A stretch of DNA of 37,267 nt from Gracilibacter sp. BRH_c7a (GTDB taxonomy: Bacteria; Bacillota; Desulfitobacteriia; Desulfitobacteriales; Syntrophobotulaceae), in assembly GCA_001516055.1 (NCBI GenBank), contig LOEZ01000081.1, positions 1-37,267 of the forward strand, written 5' to 3'. The position numbers and the translations under genes are program-made. The notes under the pieces are model-generated. The model had not been told where the DNA came from. It worked only from the letters and a program-made list of their open reading frames with translations, and made no database searches. Below are positions 1-9,918 of this stretch, piece after piece. Within the stretch, counting starts at the first letter, position 1. Each line of letters opens with the position of its first letter.

Positions 1-66
<66 letters not shown>

Positions 67-106
67 AATATTACGGAGCATTGATCTGCTCGTTTTTTAC
101 TCATTG

Positions 107-170
107 ATTATTTGACGAGTCTAGCTTAATTCTTATTCTTGTTGTTCAGTTTTCAATGACCCTTTGTTTC
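107..170 (-). promoter_or_regulatory. rRNA leader with boxA-like antitermination region
   Basis: On the minus strand, between the rRNA promoter and the 16S 5' end, is the segment TCATTGAAAACTGAACAACA. It resembles the conserved leader or spacer sequence (TTGAAAACTGAACA) found before Firmicutes rRNA genes and associated with Nus-dependent antitermination and processing. The assignment is by resemblance only. Confidence 0.6.
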
Positions 171-216
171 GTCTTTTTTCGTGTCTCAAGTTGTTGCCGC
201 CCCGAGACGCTTTATT

Positions 217-245
217 ATAATATCACGCTGTTTTCAGGCTGTCAA
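217..245 (-). promoter_or_regulatory. rRNA operon promoter
   Basis: A perfect -35 box TTGACA (240-245) is followed after 17 bases by TATTAT (217-222). An overlapping TATAAT lies 3 bases further on at 214-219. The start region is GC-rich (GCGTCTCGGGGCGG), as expected for a stringently controlled rRNA promoter. It lies about 150 bases upstream of the 16S 5' end. Confidence 0.85.
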
Positions 246-499
246 CATCAAACCAAGAAAGAATTTAAAATTTCTTGCATAAAAATCATTCTCTCTTTTT
301 CTGCAATAATTTATACTTTTTGTTTTGATTTTACTTATATTCATGTTACTACAATAAGAGTATGTCCCTAAGTATAAATATTTTGAAATGGATTCAAATA
401 TGTCAGTCAAAGATATTATATGTAAAGAAAAATAATTAGTTACTGAATGCCTTTATCACTTACCCAAAACCCTAAAATTAAAACAGCAATTTATTCTGA
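246..499. other. Intergenic stretch with no recognised gene
   Basis: This AT-rich stretch lies between the rRNA promoter and the tyrS terminator. It would hold any rRNA promoter UP element. No convincing coding frame, RNA gene or repeat was seen. Confidence 0.6.
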
Positions 500-541
500 T
501 GAAAATAAAACAAAACTGACACCGGATAAGAACGATGTCAG
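500..541 (-). terminator. tyrS rho-independent terminator
   Basis: On the minus strand CTGACATCG and CGGTGTCAG form a 9-bp stem (one U-G pair) with an 8-base loop, followed by TTTTGTTTTATTTT. It lies about 30 bases after the tyrS stop codon. Confidence 0.9.
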
Positions 542-573
542 CATGTATAATCTCTTGATTATCTAAATAAATG

Positions 574-1827
574 TTATTTTATTATCCTAACGAATTTCCT
601 CTTACCTACTTTAATAATATCCCCAACCATAAGTGGAATAACAGCCTGGGCATCAGATACCTTTTTATCATTGATTTTTACTCCGCCTTGTTCAATGAGT
701 CTTCGAGCTTCACCTCTGCTAGGTGCCAAAGAAGCATTGACCATTAGCGATACTATTTCTATCTTCCCATCAGTTTCCGTTTCAAGTTTGTTAATACTTA
801 TTTCCGGCATATCGTCTGGGATTTCTTTCTTCTGGAACATCCTTATAAATTCTTCTTTTGCTTGATTAGCCTCATTTTGTCCATGATAAATATTAACTAT
901 CTCCCAGCCGAGACGCATTTTTAGGTCACGTGGGTGAACTTCATTATTAGCTAGGCCTTGCTCTAGTAGACGAATTTCTTCAACTGGGACATTGGTGACC
1001 AGTTCATAATAACGGATCATGAGTTCATCAGGAATAGACATTGTTTTACCGAACATTTCTCTGGGCGTTTCGTATACACCAATATAATTACCAAGACTTT
1101 TACTCATTTTTTGGACACCGTCAAGTCCCTCGAGGATGGGGGTTGTCAAGGCAACCTGTGGTGCCTGTCCAAAATCCTTTTGTAAAGTGCGCCCCATGAG
1201 CAGATTAAATTTCTGGTCGGTCCCCCCTAATTCAACATCCGCATTCAACGCAACTGAATCATACCCCTGCATAAGAGGATAGAAAAATTCATGAATACTG
1301 ATAGGTTTCTCTTCAGCATATCTTTTGGCAAAATCATCTCTTTCCAGCATTCTTGCCACAGTACAACTTGTTGCCAATTTAATGACATCAGCGAAGTTAA
1401 GTTTTGAAAGCCAGGTTGCGTTAAACTCTATCCTAGTTTTATCAGGATCGAGAATTTTAAAAATTTGTTCCTTATAAGTCTCGGCATTTTTATATAGCTC
1501 TTCTTCAGTTAGTGGTTTACGAGTTTCTGATTTTCCTGTAGGATCACCTATCCTGCCAGTAAAATCCCCAATAATAATAACCGCTTGGTGTCCAAGATCT
1601 TGAAACTGCCTCATCTTTTGCAAGGGCACTGTATGTCCCAGGTGAATGTCAGGTGCGGTGGGATCAAGCCCTAGTTTTACAATCAACGGTTTATTTTTTT
1701 CCAGGGAATTCTTTATCTTCTCTCTCATTTCATTTTCCGGAACTATTTCTGCTGCCCCTGTTTTTAATATCTCCATTTGTTTTTGAATTTGTTTTTCTAA
1801 ATTGGTCAAGGTTAACATCCCTTCCAT
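574..1827 (-). CDS. tyrS: Tyrosyl-tRNA synthetase
   Basis: Class I synthetase that charges tRNA-Tyr with tyrosine in the cytoplasm. The HIGH signature is present as HLGH (residues 62-65 of the longest frame) and the second signature is KMSKS (240-244). The GDFTGRIGDPTGKSETR segment and a C-terminal S4 RNA-binding domain (about 355-417) fit the TyrZ-like subfamily. Length is normal for the family. The start is uncertain. The ATG at 1825-1827 has no good ribosome binding site. GGAAGGG (1819-1825) lies directly before a second ATG (1816-1818) and 9 bases before an in-frame TTG (1807-1809), so the TTG giving MTNLEKQ is the best-spaced start. The gene is divergent from the neighbouring penicillin-binding protein. 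The 155-base gap leaves no room for a T-box, unlike pheS and thrS here. Confidence 0.96.
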   Translation of the reverse strand: MEGMLTLTNLEKQIQKQMEILKTGAAEIVPENEMREKIKNSLEKNKPLIVKLGLDPTAPDIHLGHTVPLQKMRQFQDLGHQAVIIIGDFTGRIGDPTGKSETRKPLTEEELYKNAETYKEQIFKILDPDKTRIEFNATWLSKLNFADVIKLATSCTVARMLERDDFAKRYAEEKPISIHEFFYPLMQGYDSVALNADVELGGTDQKFNLLMGRTLQKDFGQAPQVALTTPILEGLDGVQKMSKSLGNYIGVYETPREMFGKTMSIPDELMIRYYELVTNVPVEEIRLLEQGLANNEVHPRDLKMRLGWEIVNIYHGQNEANQAKEEFIRMFQKKEIPDDMPEISINKLETETDGKIEIVSLMVNASLAPSRGEARRLIEQGGVKINDKKVSDAQAVIPLMVGDIIKVGKRKFVRIIK

Positions 1828-1922
1828 ATATAATGGCTTTTGTCGTAACTTATATTATAAAGTTTATCAACTTTTATATCAACCTTTACCAGACTTATAC
1901 TATTTTTGACGTCTTTAAAGTA

Positions 1923-1931
1923 TGGTATAAT
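1923..1931 (+). promoter_or_regulatory. Extended -10 promoter of the class A PBP gene
   Basis: TGGTATAAT gives a TG-extended -10 box with consensus TATAAT at 1926-1931. TTGACG at 1906-1911 is only 14 bases upstream, so the -35 contact is probably weak. The predicted transcript starts about 45 bases before the ATG at 1983. Confidence 0.6.
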
Positions 1932-1982
1932 ATTTTAGATACTTATAACATATTTTTAGGTTCTTGAACAGGAGGCACATTA

Positions 1983-4667
1983 ATGGCCAGTAATAATGGT
2001 TCTGGAAAACAATCTCCAGAACAAAAAAATCGGAGAGTATCTTCTCTGAAAAAAAAGAATAGGAAAACATTAAAACTAGTTGTAGTAACTTTTTTAGCAA
2101 TCCTTATTTTCTCTTCCATTGCAGTTGGGGCTTATACAGTCAATGCTGCACTCCAGACCCCTGAATGGGCACCTCACATCCTGGCTGATCAAAAGGAATC
2201 TTCCATAGTATATGACAAGGATGGTGTGCCCATAGCACAATTACATGCTTCAGAGAACAGACTCCTTGTGGATTATAAAGATATTCCGGATTTGGTGAAA
2301 GATACTTTCATCGTAGTAGAGGATAAACGTTTCAACGAACACTACGGAGCTGACCCAATTCGAATCCTTAAAGCTGCCTGGAACAACTTCAAGGCTGGTA
2401 AAGTTGTTGAAGGCGGCAGTACCATAACCATCCAACTAGCCAAGAATGCTTTTATCGAGAATCCTACGGCAAAAAAACTTGACCGAAAGATTCAAGAGTT
2501 AGTTTTGGCTCTCCAAATCGAACGTGCTTATACAAAGGACGAAATATTATCTTTCTATTTAAATAGAATATTCTTCGGTGAGTCATCATTCGGAATAAGA
2601 ACAGCTGCTCAAACCTATTTTGGCAAAGACCTGCAAGATTTGAATCCTGCAGAAGTAGCTCTTTTAGCAGGACTTCCACAAGCTCCCAGTGCTTACGATC
2701 CTTACTTGAACCCTGATGGTGCTAAAAAGAGACGAAATATAGTGCTAAGCATTATGAGAGATAACGGTATCATTTCCCAAGCTGAGTTTGACGAATACAA
2801 AGAAGAACCTTTCACTTTCGTTGACCAGGTAAAAGCCAAACAAGCTGAAGTAAAAATCGAGCTTTCCACTCGAAATAAGAAACATCCTTATTTCGTAGAT
2901 TATGTGATTTCGGAACTTCAAACTCAACACGGTTTAAGTCCTGAACAGATTTTTAATGGCGGTTTGCATATTTATACTACTGTAGATTCAAAAATCCAGA
3001 CTGCCGCCGAGGAAGCTTTTGCTAATCCCGATAATTTCCCTAAAAGTGTAGACGATATTCCAGTCCAAGGTGCAATGACCGTACTTGAAGTAGAGACTGG
3101 TGCCATCACAGCAATGGTAGGGGGTAGGGAATACACTCCCATGGGATTGAATCGGGCCTCACAATCCAAACGTCAACCAGGTTCATCCGTCAAGCCTTTG
3201 TTAGTTTATGCTCCTGCGTTAGAACGCGGAGGATATTTCCCGGGAACCGTATTTGATGATATGCCGGTAGAGTATAGCGATGGCAGAGGAGGGGTATGGG
3301 CCCCTGTAAATTATGATACTCAAACAGCGGGTTGGAGTGGCCTGATCACCATGAGAGAAGCCGTCAGAAATTCGGTAAATGTTTACGCTGTTAAGCTAAT
3401 GGATTCCATAGGGGTGGATTATGCATGGCAGTTCGGCAAAAACAACCTGGAACTACCTTTGGAGGAAAATGACAGGGTCTTAAGCTTAGCCTTAGGTACC
3501 ACCCATCTCTCCACCTTAGATATGGCTTCTGCTTATTCTACTTTTCCCAATAATGGTATTAAAACCGATCCTTATAGCGTGACTAAGGTAGTCTCTTCAG
3601 AAGGTAAAACCCTTCTTGAAACTGTTCCCACCAAAGAGAGAGTTATGAAAGAAACAACTGCCTATCTGATGAATGACCTTCTTAGAACAGTTGTCACCTC
3701 TGGAACAGGAACAAGGGCACGTATTGGAAATTGGTATATAGGAGGTAAGACCGGTACCACCTCCCTAGACCCAGAAATATATGGCCGCAAGACAGGTAAC
3801 CCAGATGCTTGGTTTGCAGGCTATAGTCCCAAATACACTGGCGTTGTTTGGATGGGGTATGATAAGGACCCAGATTTAAAACATTATATGTATCAAGTAT
3901 ACGGCGGTAATCTGCCTGCAACGATCTGGAAAGAGGTTATGACGGTCGCTCATCAAGATTTGCCGGTTCAATCCAGCATACCTCGCCCTCAAGGAATTAC
4001 CTCTGTGAGCTTCGATCGAAAATCAGGTCTCCTGCCTAGCAGTCTCACTCCTGATCAATTCATCTCAACAGAAATATGTGCTTCCGATAGTGTTCCTACA
4101 AGCGTAAGCGATGTCTGGATTGAAGTAAATGTCGATCCTCTTAATCCCGAATTACTTGCTCCTGAGGGAAGCCCCTATACTCCAAAGATTGTTCTAAATC
4201 TTCCAGACAGGCCTGAAGATGAACCATACCCTGCAGATGAAGCACCTTTCAAGATGCCCGATAAGGTTTCTGACGGCAATGGTAATATCGGTGATGGCGA
4301 GCCTACAAGCTATAGCAATACTCCTCCGACAGGAGATACGAGCCTACCGCCAATCTTTTTAGGTAACGTTGATTATAATAAAGGTAATACTAAAGTTGAA
4401 ATCCAGCTTGTTAATACTTTTGATTCAAAAAAATACGTGCCGATGCTCTATATCAAGAGACCTGGCTTCCCGTATTTAGAAACCTTTGTTCCTGAGGATG
4501 GGAAGGTTAAAAGTATTGAATATAGGTTAAATAATTCTGGTTCAGCTACTCCTGGAACCTATACCTTCTGGGCTGCTCTAATGGATTTAGATACTTTCGC
4601 TTATGGGCCGCCGTCCAACTCTGTAACACTTCAAATCCCTGATCAAGAATCTCAATCTGAAGAATAG
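1983..4667 (+). CDS. Class A penicillin-binding protein (PBP1A-type transglycosylase/transpeptidase)
   Basis: Bifunctional peptidoglycan synthase anchored in the cytoplasmic membrane. It polymerises lipid II and cross-links stem peptides outside the cell. A basic cytoplasmic N-terminus (1-30) is followed by one membrane segment (about 31-53). The GT51 transglycosylase domain has the catalytic Glu113 in the motif EDKRFNEHYG (113-122) and the GGSTITIQLAKN motif. The transpeptidase domain has SxxK at 401-404 (Ser401 nucleophile), SVN at 464-466 and KTG at 589-591, all intact. After about residue 690 the C-terminus is Pro/Asp/Gly-rich, then ends in a compact, possibly beta-sandwich domain (about 790-890) that I do not recognise. 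AGGAGG (1970-1975) sits 7 bases before the ATG. It is monocistronic, facing mutS2 across a shared terminator. Confidence 0.95.
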   Translation: MASNNGSGKQSPEQKNRRVSSLKKKNRKTLKLVVVTFLAILIFSSIAVGAYTVNAALQTPEWAPHILADQKESSIVYDKDGVPIAQLHASENRLLVDYKDIPDLVKDTFIVVEDKRFNEHYGADPIRILKAAWNNFKAGKVVEGGSTITIQLAKNAFIENPTAKKLDRKIQELVLALQIERAYTKDEILSFYLNRIFFGESSFGIRTAAQTYFGKDLQDLNPAEVALLAGLPQAPSAYDPYLNPDGAKKRRNIVLSIMRDNGIISQAEFDEYKEEPFTFVDQVKAKQAEVKIELSTRNKKHPYFVDYVISELQTQHGLSPEQIFNGGLHIYTTVDSKIQTAAEEAFANPDNFPKSVDDIPVQGAMTVLEVETGAITAMVGGREYTPMGLNRASQSKRQPGSSVKPLLVYAPALERGGYFPGTVFDDMPVEYSDGRGGVWAPVNYDTQTAGWSGLITMREAVRNSVNVYAVKLMDSIGVDYAWQFGKNNLELPLEENDRVLSLALGTTHLSTLDMASAYSTFPNNGIKTDPYSVTKVVSSEGKTLLETVPTKERVMKETTAYLMNDLLRTVVTSGTGTRARIGNWYIGGKTGTTSLDPEIYGRKTGNPDAWFAGYSPKYTGVVWMGYDKDPDLKHYMYQVYGGNLPATIWKEVMTVAHQDLPVQSSIPRPQGITSVSFDRKSGLLPSSLTPDQFISTEICASDSVPTSVSDVWIEVNVDPLNPELLAPEGSPYTPKIVLNLPDRPEDEPYPADEAPFKMPDKVSDGNGNIGDGEPTSYSNTPPTGDTSLPPIFLGNVDYNKGNTKVEIQLVNTFDSKKYVPMLYIKRPGFPYLETFVPEDGKVKSIEYRLNNSGSATPGTYTFWAALMDLDTFAYGPPSNSVTLQIPDQESQSEE

Positions 4668-4701
4668 TATATAGAAAATATTAAGTTATATTAAGTTATA
4701 T

Positions 4702-4743
4702 AAAGAAGCCCTCCTTGGCCAGTATGCCTAGGAGGGCTTCTTT
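4702..4743. terminator. Bidirectional terminator between PBP and mutS2
   Basis: A perfect 14-bp inverted repeat, AAAGAAGCCCTCCT (4702-4715) and AGGAGGGCTTCTTT (4730-4743), has a 14-base loop and T-rich flanks on both strands. It lies between two convergent genes and can serve both. Confidence 0.93.
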
Positions 4744-4802
4744 ACTATATTGATTAACAGAAATAATGTTTGACTCTTTTACATGCCCGATGCTTAATAA
4801 TA

Positions 4803-7190
4803 CTACTTAAGAATAACTATGGTAACTCCTGAATCACCTTCTCCAAATTCCCCTAGGCGGTACTCTGTCACGTGAGGATGGTTTTTTAAGAACTGATGGA
4901 TTCCTGCTCTAAGAGCCCCTGTTCCTTTGCCGTGGATTATACTCACTTGGTTGATTCCTGTCAGAACTGCATCATCCAGATATTTATCAAGTTGTTCCAG
5001 CCCTTCCTCCACTAGATTACCTCTCAGATCAATCTCACTGCGCAGGGTAGTTGCTTTATTCAATCCCAAGCTTCCTTTGATTGTTTTCTTAAAATGTTCC
5101 GGTTTCCTAGTCTCATCTACTATTCTAACTTCTGCAAGAGGAACTGTCAGCTTTAGAATTCCGGCCTGAACAAGAACTTCATTGTTAGAAGGCTTTGCTA
5201 GAACCTGACCTTTTTGCCTTAAATTAGGCATATAAACCATCTGCCCCGGTCCAATCTGTTGAGGTGTTGGGCCGCCCTTATCTTTTGAACTTTGGTGACT
5301 ATATAGACTGTCTGAAAGCCTCTTTATCCCCTGACGAGACTTTTCGATGGCAGCTTCTTGCTCCTTGCGGTCTTTCTTTTGAGCATCCTTGATCTCTTTG
5401 ATTACACTTTCAGCTTCAGTTCTTGCCTTGCGTACTATCTCCACAGCCTCTTCCCTAGCCTTAAGGAGTATTTCTTCCTGTTTTTCTTCGAGCAGGGTAG
5501 ATTTCTTCTCTAATTCTGCAGTCTTATGCTCCATCGCTCTTTTCTCATCTTCCACCTTCGTCTTTTGGAATTCAATCTGCCTCTGAGTATCCTCTATATT
5601 TTCTAACAAATCAGTAACTTCCATCTCCCGATCGGAAATAAAAGAACGTGCTTTTTCCAAGACACTATTTTCCAATCCCAGTCTTTGAGCTATGGAGAGA
5701 GCGTTACTCCTTCCTGGTATTCCCGTGAGTAGTCTATAGGTAGGCTGCAAGGTATCGGGGTTGAACTCTACTGAAGCATTCTCAACTCCCGGGGTATTAT
5801 AAGCAAATGTTTTTAGAGTCCCATAATGAGTAGTAGCTACTCCGATACTTCCCTTTGCTAATAGTTCTGAAAGTATCGCCATTGCCAAGGCTGCGCCCTC
5901 CGCCGGATCAGTCCCTGCCCCTAGCTCATCGAAGAGGACAAGTGATTTATCTCCTGCTCTCTTAATAATATCAACTATATTCGTCATATGTCCTGAAAAG
6001 GTACTTAAAGACTGCTCAACACTTTGTTCATCCCCTATATCTACATAAACACCGGTAAATATCCCCAATCGTGACTCGCTCTCGGCTGGAATATGAAGAC
6101 CTGACTGCATCATTAATGTCATAAGTCCGATAGTTTTTAAGGTAACAGTCTTCCCCCCTGTATTCGGACCTGTGATAACAAGAAATTTCTGTGCTTTGCC
6201 TAGTTCTACTGTTAATGGAACTACGTTACCTGTTAATAAAGGGTGTCTGGCTCTTATCAGTTTTATTTCTTGGTTATTGAGAACAAGAGGTGCTCCTGCC
6301 TCCATATCTTCACTTAAGTGTCCTTTAGCCAACGCAAAATCTAACTTGGCCAAAGAATCCTGGATAGCAGTCAGTTCAGGTATTCTAACTGCCAAGGCAG
6401 CAGTCAGCTGTTGCATAATTCTTTGATGCTCCCGGTTCTCCTTAATGATAGTTTCCCGAAGATCATTACCCAGTTGGACTGTAGCCATGGGTTCAATGAA
6501 TAAGGTAGCTCCACTGGCAGATTGGTCATGAACTATACCGGGGAAAGCTGAACTATACTCTGCTTTTATCGGGATAACATAACGATCGCCTCTGGTAGTT
6601 ATAAGATGATCCTGAAGCATCTTCTGATAACTTGAGTTCCTCAAAGCTGAATCTAAGCTCTCTTTAATCCGGTTCTGGATAGTACTCTTCGCTTTTCGTA
6701 GTCTGCTTAGCTCTTCTGAAGCTCTATCGTTGATACTTCCATCTTCACCTATACAACGAGAGATATCATCTTCGACATTCTTCAGCGGGGTAATGTCTGA
6801 AACAATTTCTCTAATGACATACAGTTCACTGTAACTACCCTTTTTGCCTGATTGATTCTCTTCCAGGATAGTATTGCGAATCTGTCTGGCAGTCTTCACG
6901 GTATCTCTGACTTCAAGAAGCTCTTCAGGATTCAGTATTCCTCCCCGATCACATCTGTCCAGATAGGCTCGAATATCTTTGGTCCCTCTTACTGAAAAAA
7001 GAGGATTAAGCCTTAACAGAACTCTTGCCTCATCAGTCTCACGCAACAGGGCTTTAACTGTACGCAAATCAGAATCGGGCAATAGGCCTTCAGCTATTTC
7101 TTTAGCAGCAGGGAGTATACAATGAGAACGAAGTTTTTCTCTTACTTTATCATATTCTAATTTCGTAAGTACTTTTTCTGAAGCAATCAA
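4803..7190 (-). CDS. mutS2: MutS2 family ATPase with Smr nuclease domain
   Basis: MutS2 proteins are DNA/ribosome-acting ATPases. They have been linked to suppression of recombination, and in Bacillus subtilis to rescue of collided ribosomes. Visible features are the MutS-like core, Walker A GPNTGGKT (341-348), the VDIGDEQSVEQSLSTFSGHM signature (383-402) and Walker B VLFDELG (418-424). A long charged coiled coil follows (about 510-630), then a KOW-like stretch and a C-terminal Smr domain with DLRG and HGKGTGALR motifs. At 795 residues it is full length. The start codon is TTG (7188-7190), one base after the stop of the upstream U32 gene. GAGGAG about 12 bases upstream is the likely binding site, which suggests translational coupling. 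It is the last gene of the metalloenzyme-U32-mutS2 unit. Confidence 0.96.
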   Translation of the reverse strand: MIASEKVLTKLEYDKVREKLRSHCILPAAKEIAEGLLPDSDLRTVKALLRETDEARVLLRLNPLFSVRGTKDIRAYLDRCDRGGILNPEELLEVRDTVKTARQIRNTILEENQSGKKGSYSELYVIREIVSDITPLKNVEDDISRCIGEDGSINDRASEELSRLRKAKSTIQNRIKESLDSALRNSSYQKMLQDHLITTRGDRYVIPIKAEYSSAFPGIVHDQSASGATLFIEPMATVQLGNDLRETIIKENREHQRIMQQLTAALAVRIPELTAIQDSLAKLDFALAKGHLSEDMEAGAPLVLNNQEIKLIRARHPLLTGNVVPLTVELGKAQKFLVITGPNTGGKTVTLKTIGLMTLMMQSGLHIPAESESRLGIFTGVYVDIGDEQSVEQSLSTFSGHMTNIVDIIKRAGDKSLVLFDELGAGTDPAEGAALAMAILSELLAKGSIGVATTHYGTLKTFAYNTPGVENASVEFNPDTLQPTYRLLTGIPGRSNALSIAQRLGLENSVLEKARSFISDREMEVTDLLENIEDTQRQIEFQKTKVEDEKRAMEHKTAELEKKSTLLEEKQEEILLKAREEAVEIVRKARTEAESVIKEIKDAQKKDRKEQEAAIEKSRQGIKRLSDSLYSHQSSKDKGGPTPQQIGPGQMVYMPNLRQKGQVLAKPSNNEVLVQAGILKLTVPLAEVRIVDETRKPEHFKKTIKGSLGLNKATTLRSEIDLRGNLVEEGLEQLDKYLDDAVLTGINQVSIIHGKGTGALRAGIHQFLKNHPHVTEYRLGEFGEGDSGVTIVILK

Positions 7191-7191
7191 T

Positions 7192-9837
7192 TTAGGTTAG
7201 CACTCCTCTATAAAAATGTCCTTTGGTGAAGCCTTCGGGATATAGGTTTTCTAATTTATTCATCCCGTCTAATACTTTATCTCTATTTATCCCAGGTAGA
7301 TTTTCATCCCAGAAACCCTTAAAAGTTCTGGTAGTAATTTCAGCCTGAAGGGGGGTAACTCTTAACAGTTCCAATCTGATATTTTTTATTCCCATCTCTG
7401 TAATTGTAGCCAGTTCTGTCAAGAGATTCAATCTTTTGGCGTTAAAGATATGCATCCTGCATGCTCTATCTGTTTCGATGGGGAATCTATAGGAAAGTCT
7501 ATCTTGAAGGAAGTACTCATCCTTATGACAAGGAGTTCCACATTTTTCTTTGCAGTTCTTCACTGAATTACCTTCACTACTTAAAGTTGCTTCTAACGGA
7601 CAGTATTCACTTACCATCATTTCCATGTCACCGAAAACCAATATCTCTGTCTGGGAAGGCAGAATAAGATTCCGTAACTGGTCATGATTTAACTCCGATG
7701 AGAGATTTGCTCTTTCAGCCCCCATTCCAAGTATCCAGGAGAGAGCAGCTTTATTGTAGACATGAAGAAAATGATCTGTTTCCCAATTCCAAGATGGATC
7801 AATCCTTTGGATGATTTCAATTCCTGCAAGGTTCGCAACCATGATGGTTGGTCTGAACTGCCATGATGAGATTTCCGTCAGCTCTTCTTTAAGTCTAGCG
7901 GATTGATCTTCATTCGTTATTCTGGGAAGTCTCCAGATAAACTCCACCCCTTTGGATCTACAAGCTTTATGACCTGCTTCAAGTTTTTCCAAAGTGATTG
8001 GAGATTTACTTCTCCAGGATTCTCCCCCCAGTATAATTCTATCCGCACCTGCCCGGATGAGTACTTCAATGAGGTCAACATCCCTAATTGCAACACTAAG
8101 ACTATTTTTTACCTTACCTTTTTTTAGCTTTGAGAGATGTAAGTCTGCATTAACATTTGGATTAGATAGATTATATATCATCCTGTTCCAATTTTTTAGC
8201 CGTTCTTTGTACGTTTGTTCAGTCACCGAACATTCAAGTTTAAGTGTTGATAATAGTTTCTCTACCACTTCACGACGCATCTCGTTCAATTCCCTTACCG
8301 GGATGATAATATCACCCTGCAAGTCGAGCTCCAGCTCTTCCAAAAACAAAGGAGTATTCCCTAAACGTCCTAGTTGCTTGAAGAGATACTCATATTCCAG
8401 CGGTCTCTTTACAGCTTCTTGAGCCCCTGTAAGGGAATAGGCTTCAGCTTTTTTATCTCTATCCCAGGCTTGAAGTAGGAGTTTCTCTCCTGCTTTCCCC
8501 GATAGTTTCATTTTTATAAATCTTTTACGGGTTTCTCTTCCTTCCTGATAGCTCAGCCTGGCCTGCTCTATTAATTCGGCATCATGAGTCTTGAAGACCC
8601 TATCACCTGTTCTTGCATGACCTGAATAGTCCAGCGAAACACTTTCTCCTGCCAAAGCATGCTCAGCAGTATTATTAGTCAAGGTGAATATCCTATCTAC
8701 AGTCATCCCTTCCCGGCCACGACCTGTCCATATCTCGATTCCATCTCCAAGATTGAGCTTGTTGTCTAGTTTAAGGACCATTCTGTTATTTCGAATCTCT
8801 ATAATTCTTCCTAATCTCGTCCCTCTGTTATTAGGGCGGCTGAAACTCATCATTTCTCTTCCTTGATAACCTTTAAAATAACCGGTTGTAAAATCCCGGT
8901 TAAAAATCTGGGTAAGATCATATTTATCTGATTCATTCAGACCCATATTCTGCTGCTTGCTTTGTTCTTCATTCTCCTTCTCATCTTGCTCTAACGCATC
9001 TAAAGCTTTCCGATAAATTCTTACCACTGTAGCTACATATTCAGAGCGTTTCATCCTGCCTTCGATCTTCAGGGAGGTTACTCCTATTCGTTTTAATTCT
9101 GCCAGCTCTTCAGCCAGATTAAGATCTCGAGGACTAAGTAAATGTTCTCCCGTGTTAGTGCCCTCGAGTAGATCCTTACCTTTCCCGCCTACCAACTGGT
9201 ACGGGAGTCTGCAAGGTTGGGCACACTTTCCCCGGTTACCACTGCGAGCCCCTATATAGCTGGACATCAGGCATTGGCCCGAATAACTGATACATAATGC
9301 TCCATGGACAAAGACCTCAACCTCGAGTTTGGTTTGTTGAATTATCTTCTCTATTTCAGTCCCAGAAGTTTCCCTAGCCAATACCACCCTAGAAAAGCCT
9401 ATTTTTTCGAGTTGCTGTAACCCTAAGCTGTTGTTCTGGGTCATCTGAGTACTGGCATGAATCTCCATCTCCGGCAGGACACTTCTTATAAAATGCGCTA
9501 CCCCCAAATCCTGGACGATAACCGCATCTGCTCCCAATGCGTATATATCGTATATATAGTCCGCTAGTTCTGAGAATTCACTGTCTCCAACTAGGATGTT
9601 TACAGTGACATACACTTTAACCTCTCGTTCATGAGCATAGGTTATGGCCCTCTTCAGTTCATCTAAATCAAAGTTGGCAGCTGAAGCCCGAGCATTGAAC
9701 AATTTTCCTCCAAGATAGACGGCATCGGCACCATTCTCAACAGCAGCCTTGAGAGCTTCAAAGCTGCCGGCCGGAGCCAGTAGCTCTATTTTTTTCTTTT
9801 GTAGGAATTGAATCGAAGTAGCATTTTCTTGTTCCAT
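7192..9837 (-). CDS. U32 peptidase-family protein, likely RNA hydroxylation enzyme
   Basis: Members of this family that have been studied (E. coli TrhP and RlhA) hydroxylate tRNA or 23S rRNA in a prephenate-dependent way rather than cutting protein. The N-terminal U32 domain (about 15-300) begins ELLAPAGSFEALKAAVENGA. It carries the conserved Cys cluster, with CISYSGQC followed by CAQPC. A middle region (about 390-520) fits the DUF3656-type insert of the RlhA branch. The C-terminal third (about 545-881) holds a second cysteine group, KNCKEKCGTPC. At 881 residues it is longer than E. coli RlhA (about 650). AAGGAG lies 7 bases before the ATG. Its place next to mutS2 and downstream of translation genes fits an RNA-related role. 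The exact RNA target cannot be told from sequence. Confidence 0.88.
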   Translation of the reverse strand: MEQENATSIQFLQKKKIELLAPAGSFEALKAAVENGADAVYLGGKLFNARASAANFDLDELKRAITYAHEREVKVYVTVNILVGDSEFSELADYIYDIYALGADAVIVQDLGVAHFIRSVLPEMEIHASTQMTQNNSLGLQQLEKIGFSRVVLARETSGTEIEKIIQQTKLEVEVFVHGALCISYSGQCLMSSYIGARSGNRGKCAQPCRLPYQLVGGKGKDLLEGTNTGEHLLSPRDLNLAEELAELKRIGVTSLKIEGRMKRSEYVATVVRIYRKALDALEQDEKENEEQSKQQNMGLNESDKYDLTQIFNRDFTTGYFKGYQGREMMSFSRPNNRGTRLGRIIEIRNNRMVLKLDNKLNLGDGIEIWTGRGREGMTVDRIFTLTNNTAEHALAGESVSLDYSGHARTGDRVFKTHDAELIEQARLSYQEGRETRKRFIKMKLSGKAGEKLLLQAWDRDKKAEAYSLTGAQEAVKRPLEYEYLFKQLGRLGNTPLFLEELELDLQGDIIIPVRELNEMRREVVEKLLSTLKLECSVTEQTYKERLKNWNRMIYNLSNPNVNADLHLSKLKKGKVKNSLSVAIRDVDLIEVLIRAGADRIILGGESWRSKSPITLEKLEAGHKACRSKGVEFIWRLPRITNEDQSARLKEELTEISSWQFRPTIMVANLAGIEIIQRIDPSWNWETDHFLHVYNKAALSWILGMGAERANLSSELNHDQLRNLILPSQTEILVFGDMEMMVSEYCPLEATLSSEGNSVKNCKEKCGTPCHKDEYFLQDRLSYRFPIETDRACRMHIFNAKRLNLLTELATITEMGIKNIRLELLRVTPLQAEITTRTFKGFWDENLPGINRDKVLDGMNKLENLYPEGFTKGHFYRGVLT

Positions 9838-9918
9838 TTTTTTACTCCTTATATTATGTCAATAGTGAATTATAATTTCAATTATCTTTCTTAATTATTC
9901 TCTCTCTTAATATGCTAA

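Noticed and set aside
156-371. Plus-strand 71-codon frame in the rRNA upstream region
   Set aside because: It runs antisense through the rRNA promoter and leader, has no ribosome binding site, and has low-complexity composition.
4681-4700. Tandem repeat of TTAAGTTATA
   Set aside because: There are only two copies in AT-rich spacer before a terminator. It is not a CRISPR or recognisable element.
7994-8422. 142-codon plus-strand frame inside the U32 gene
   Set aside because: It is an antisense shadow of a conserved coding region, with Ser/Phe-rich composition typical of reverse-complement frames.
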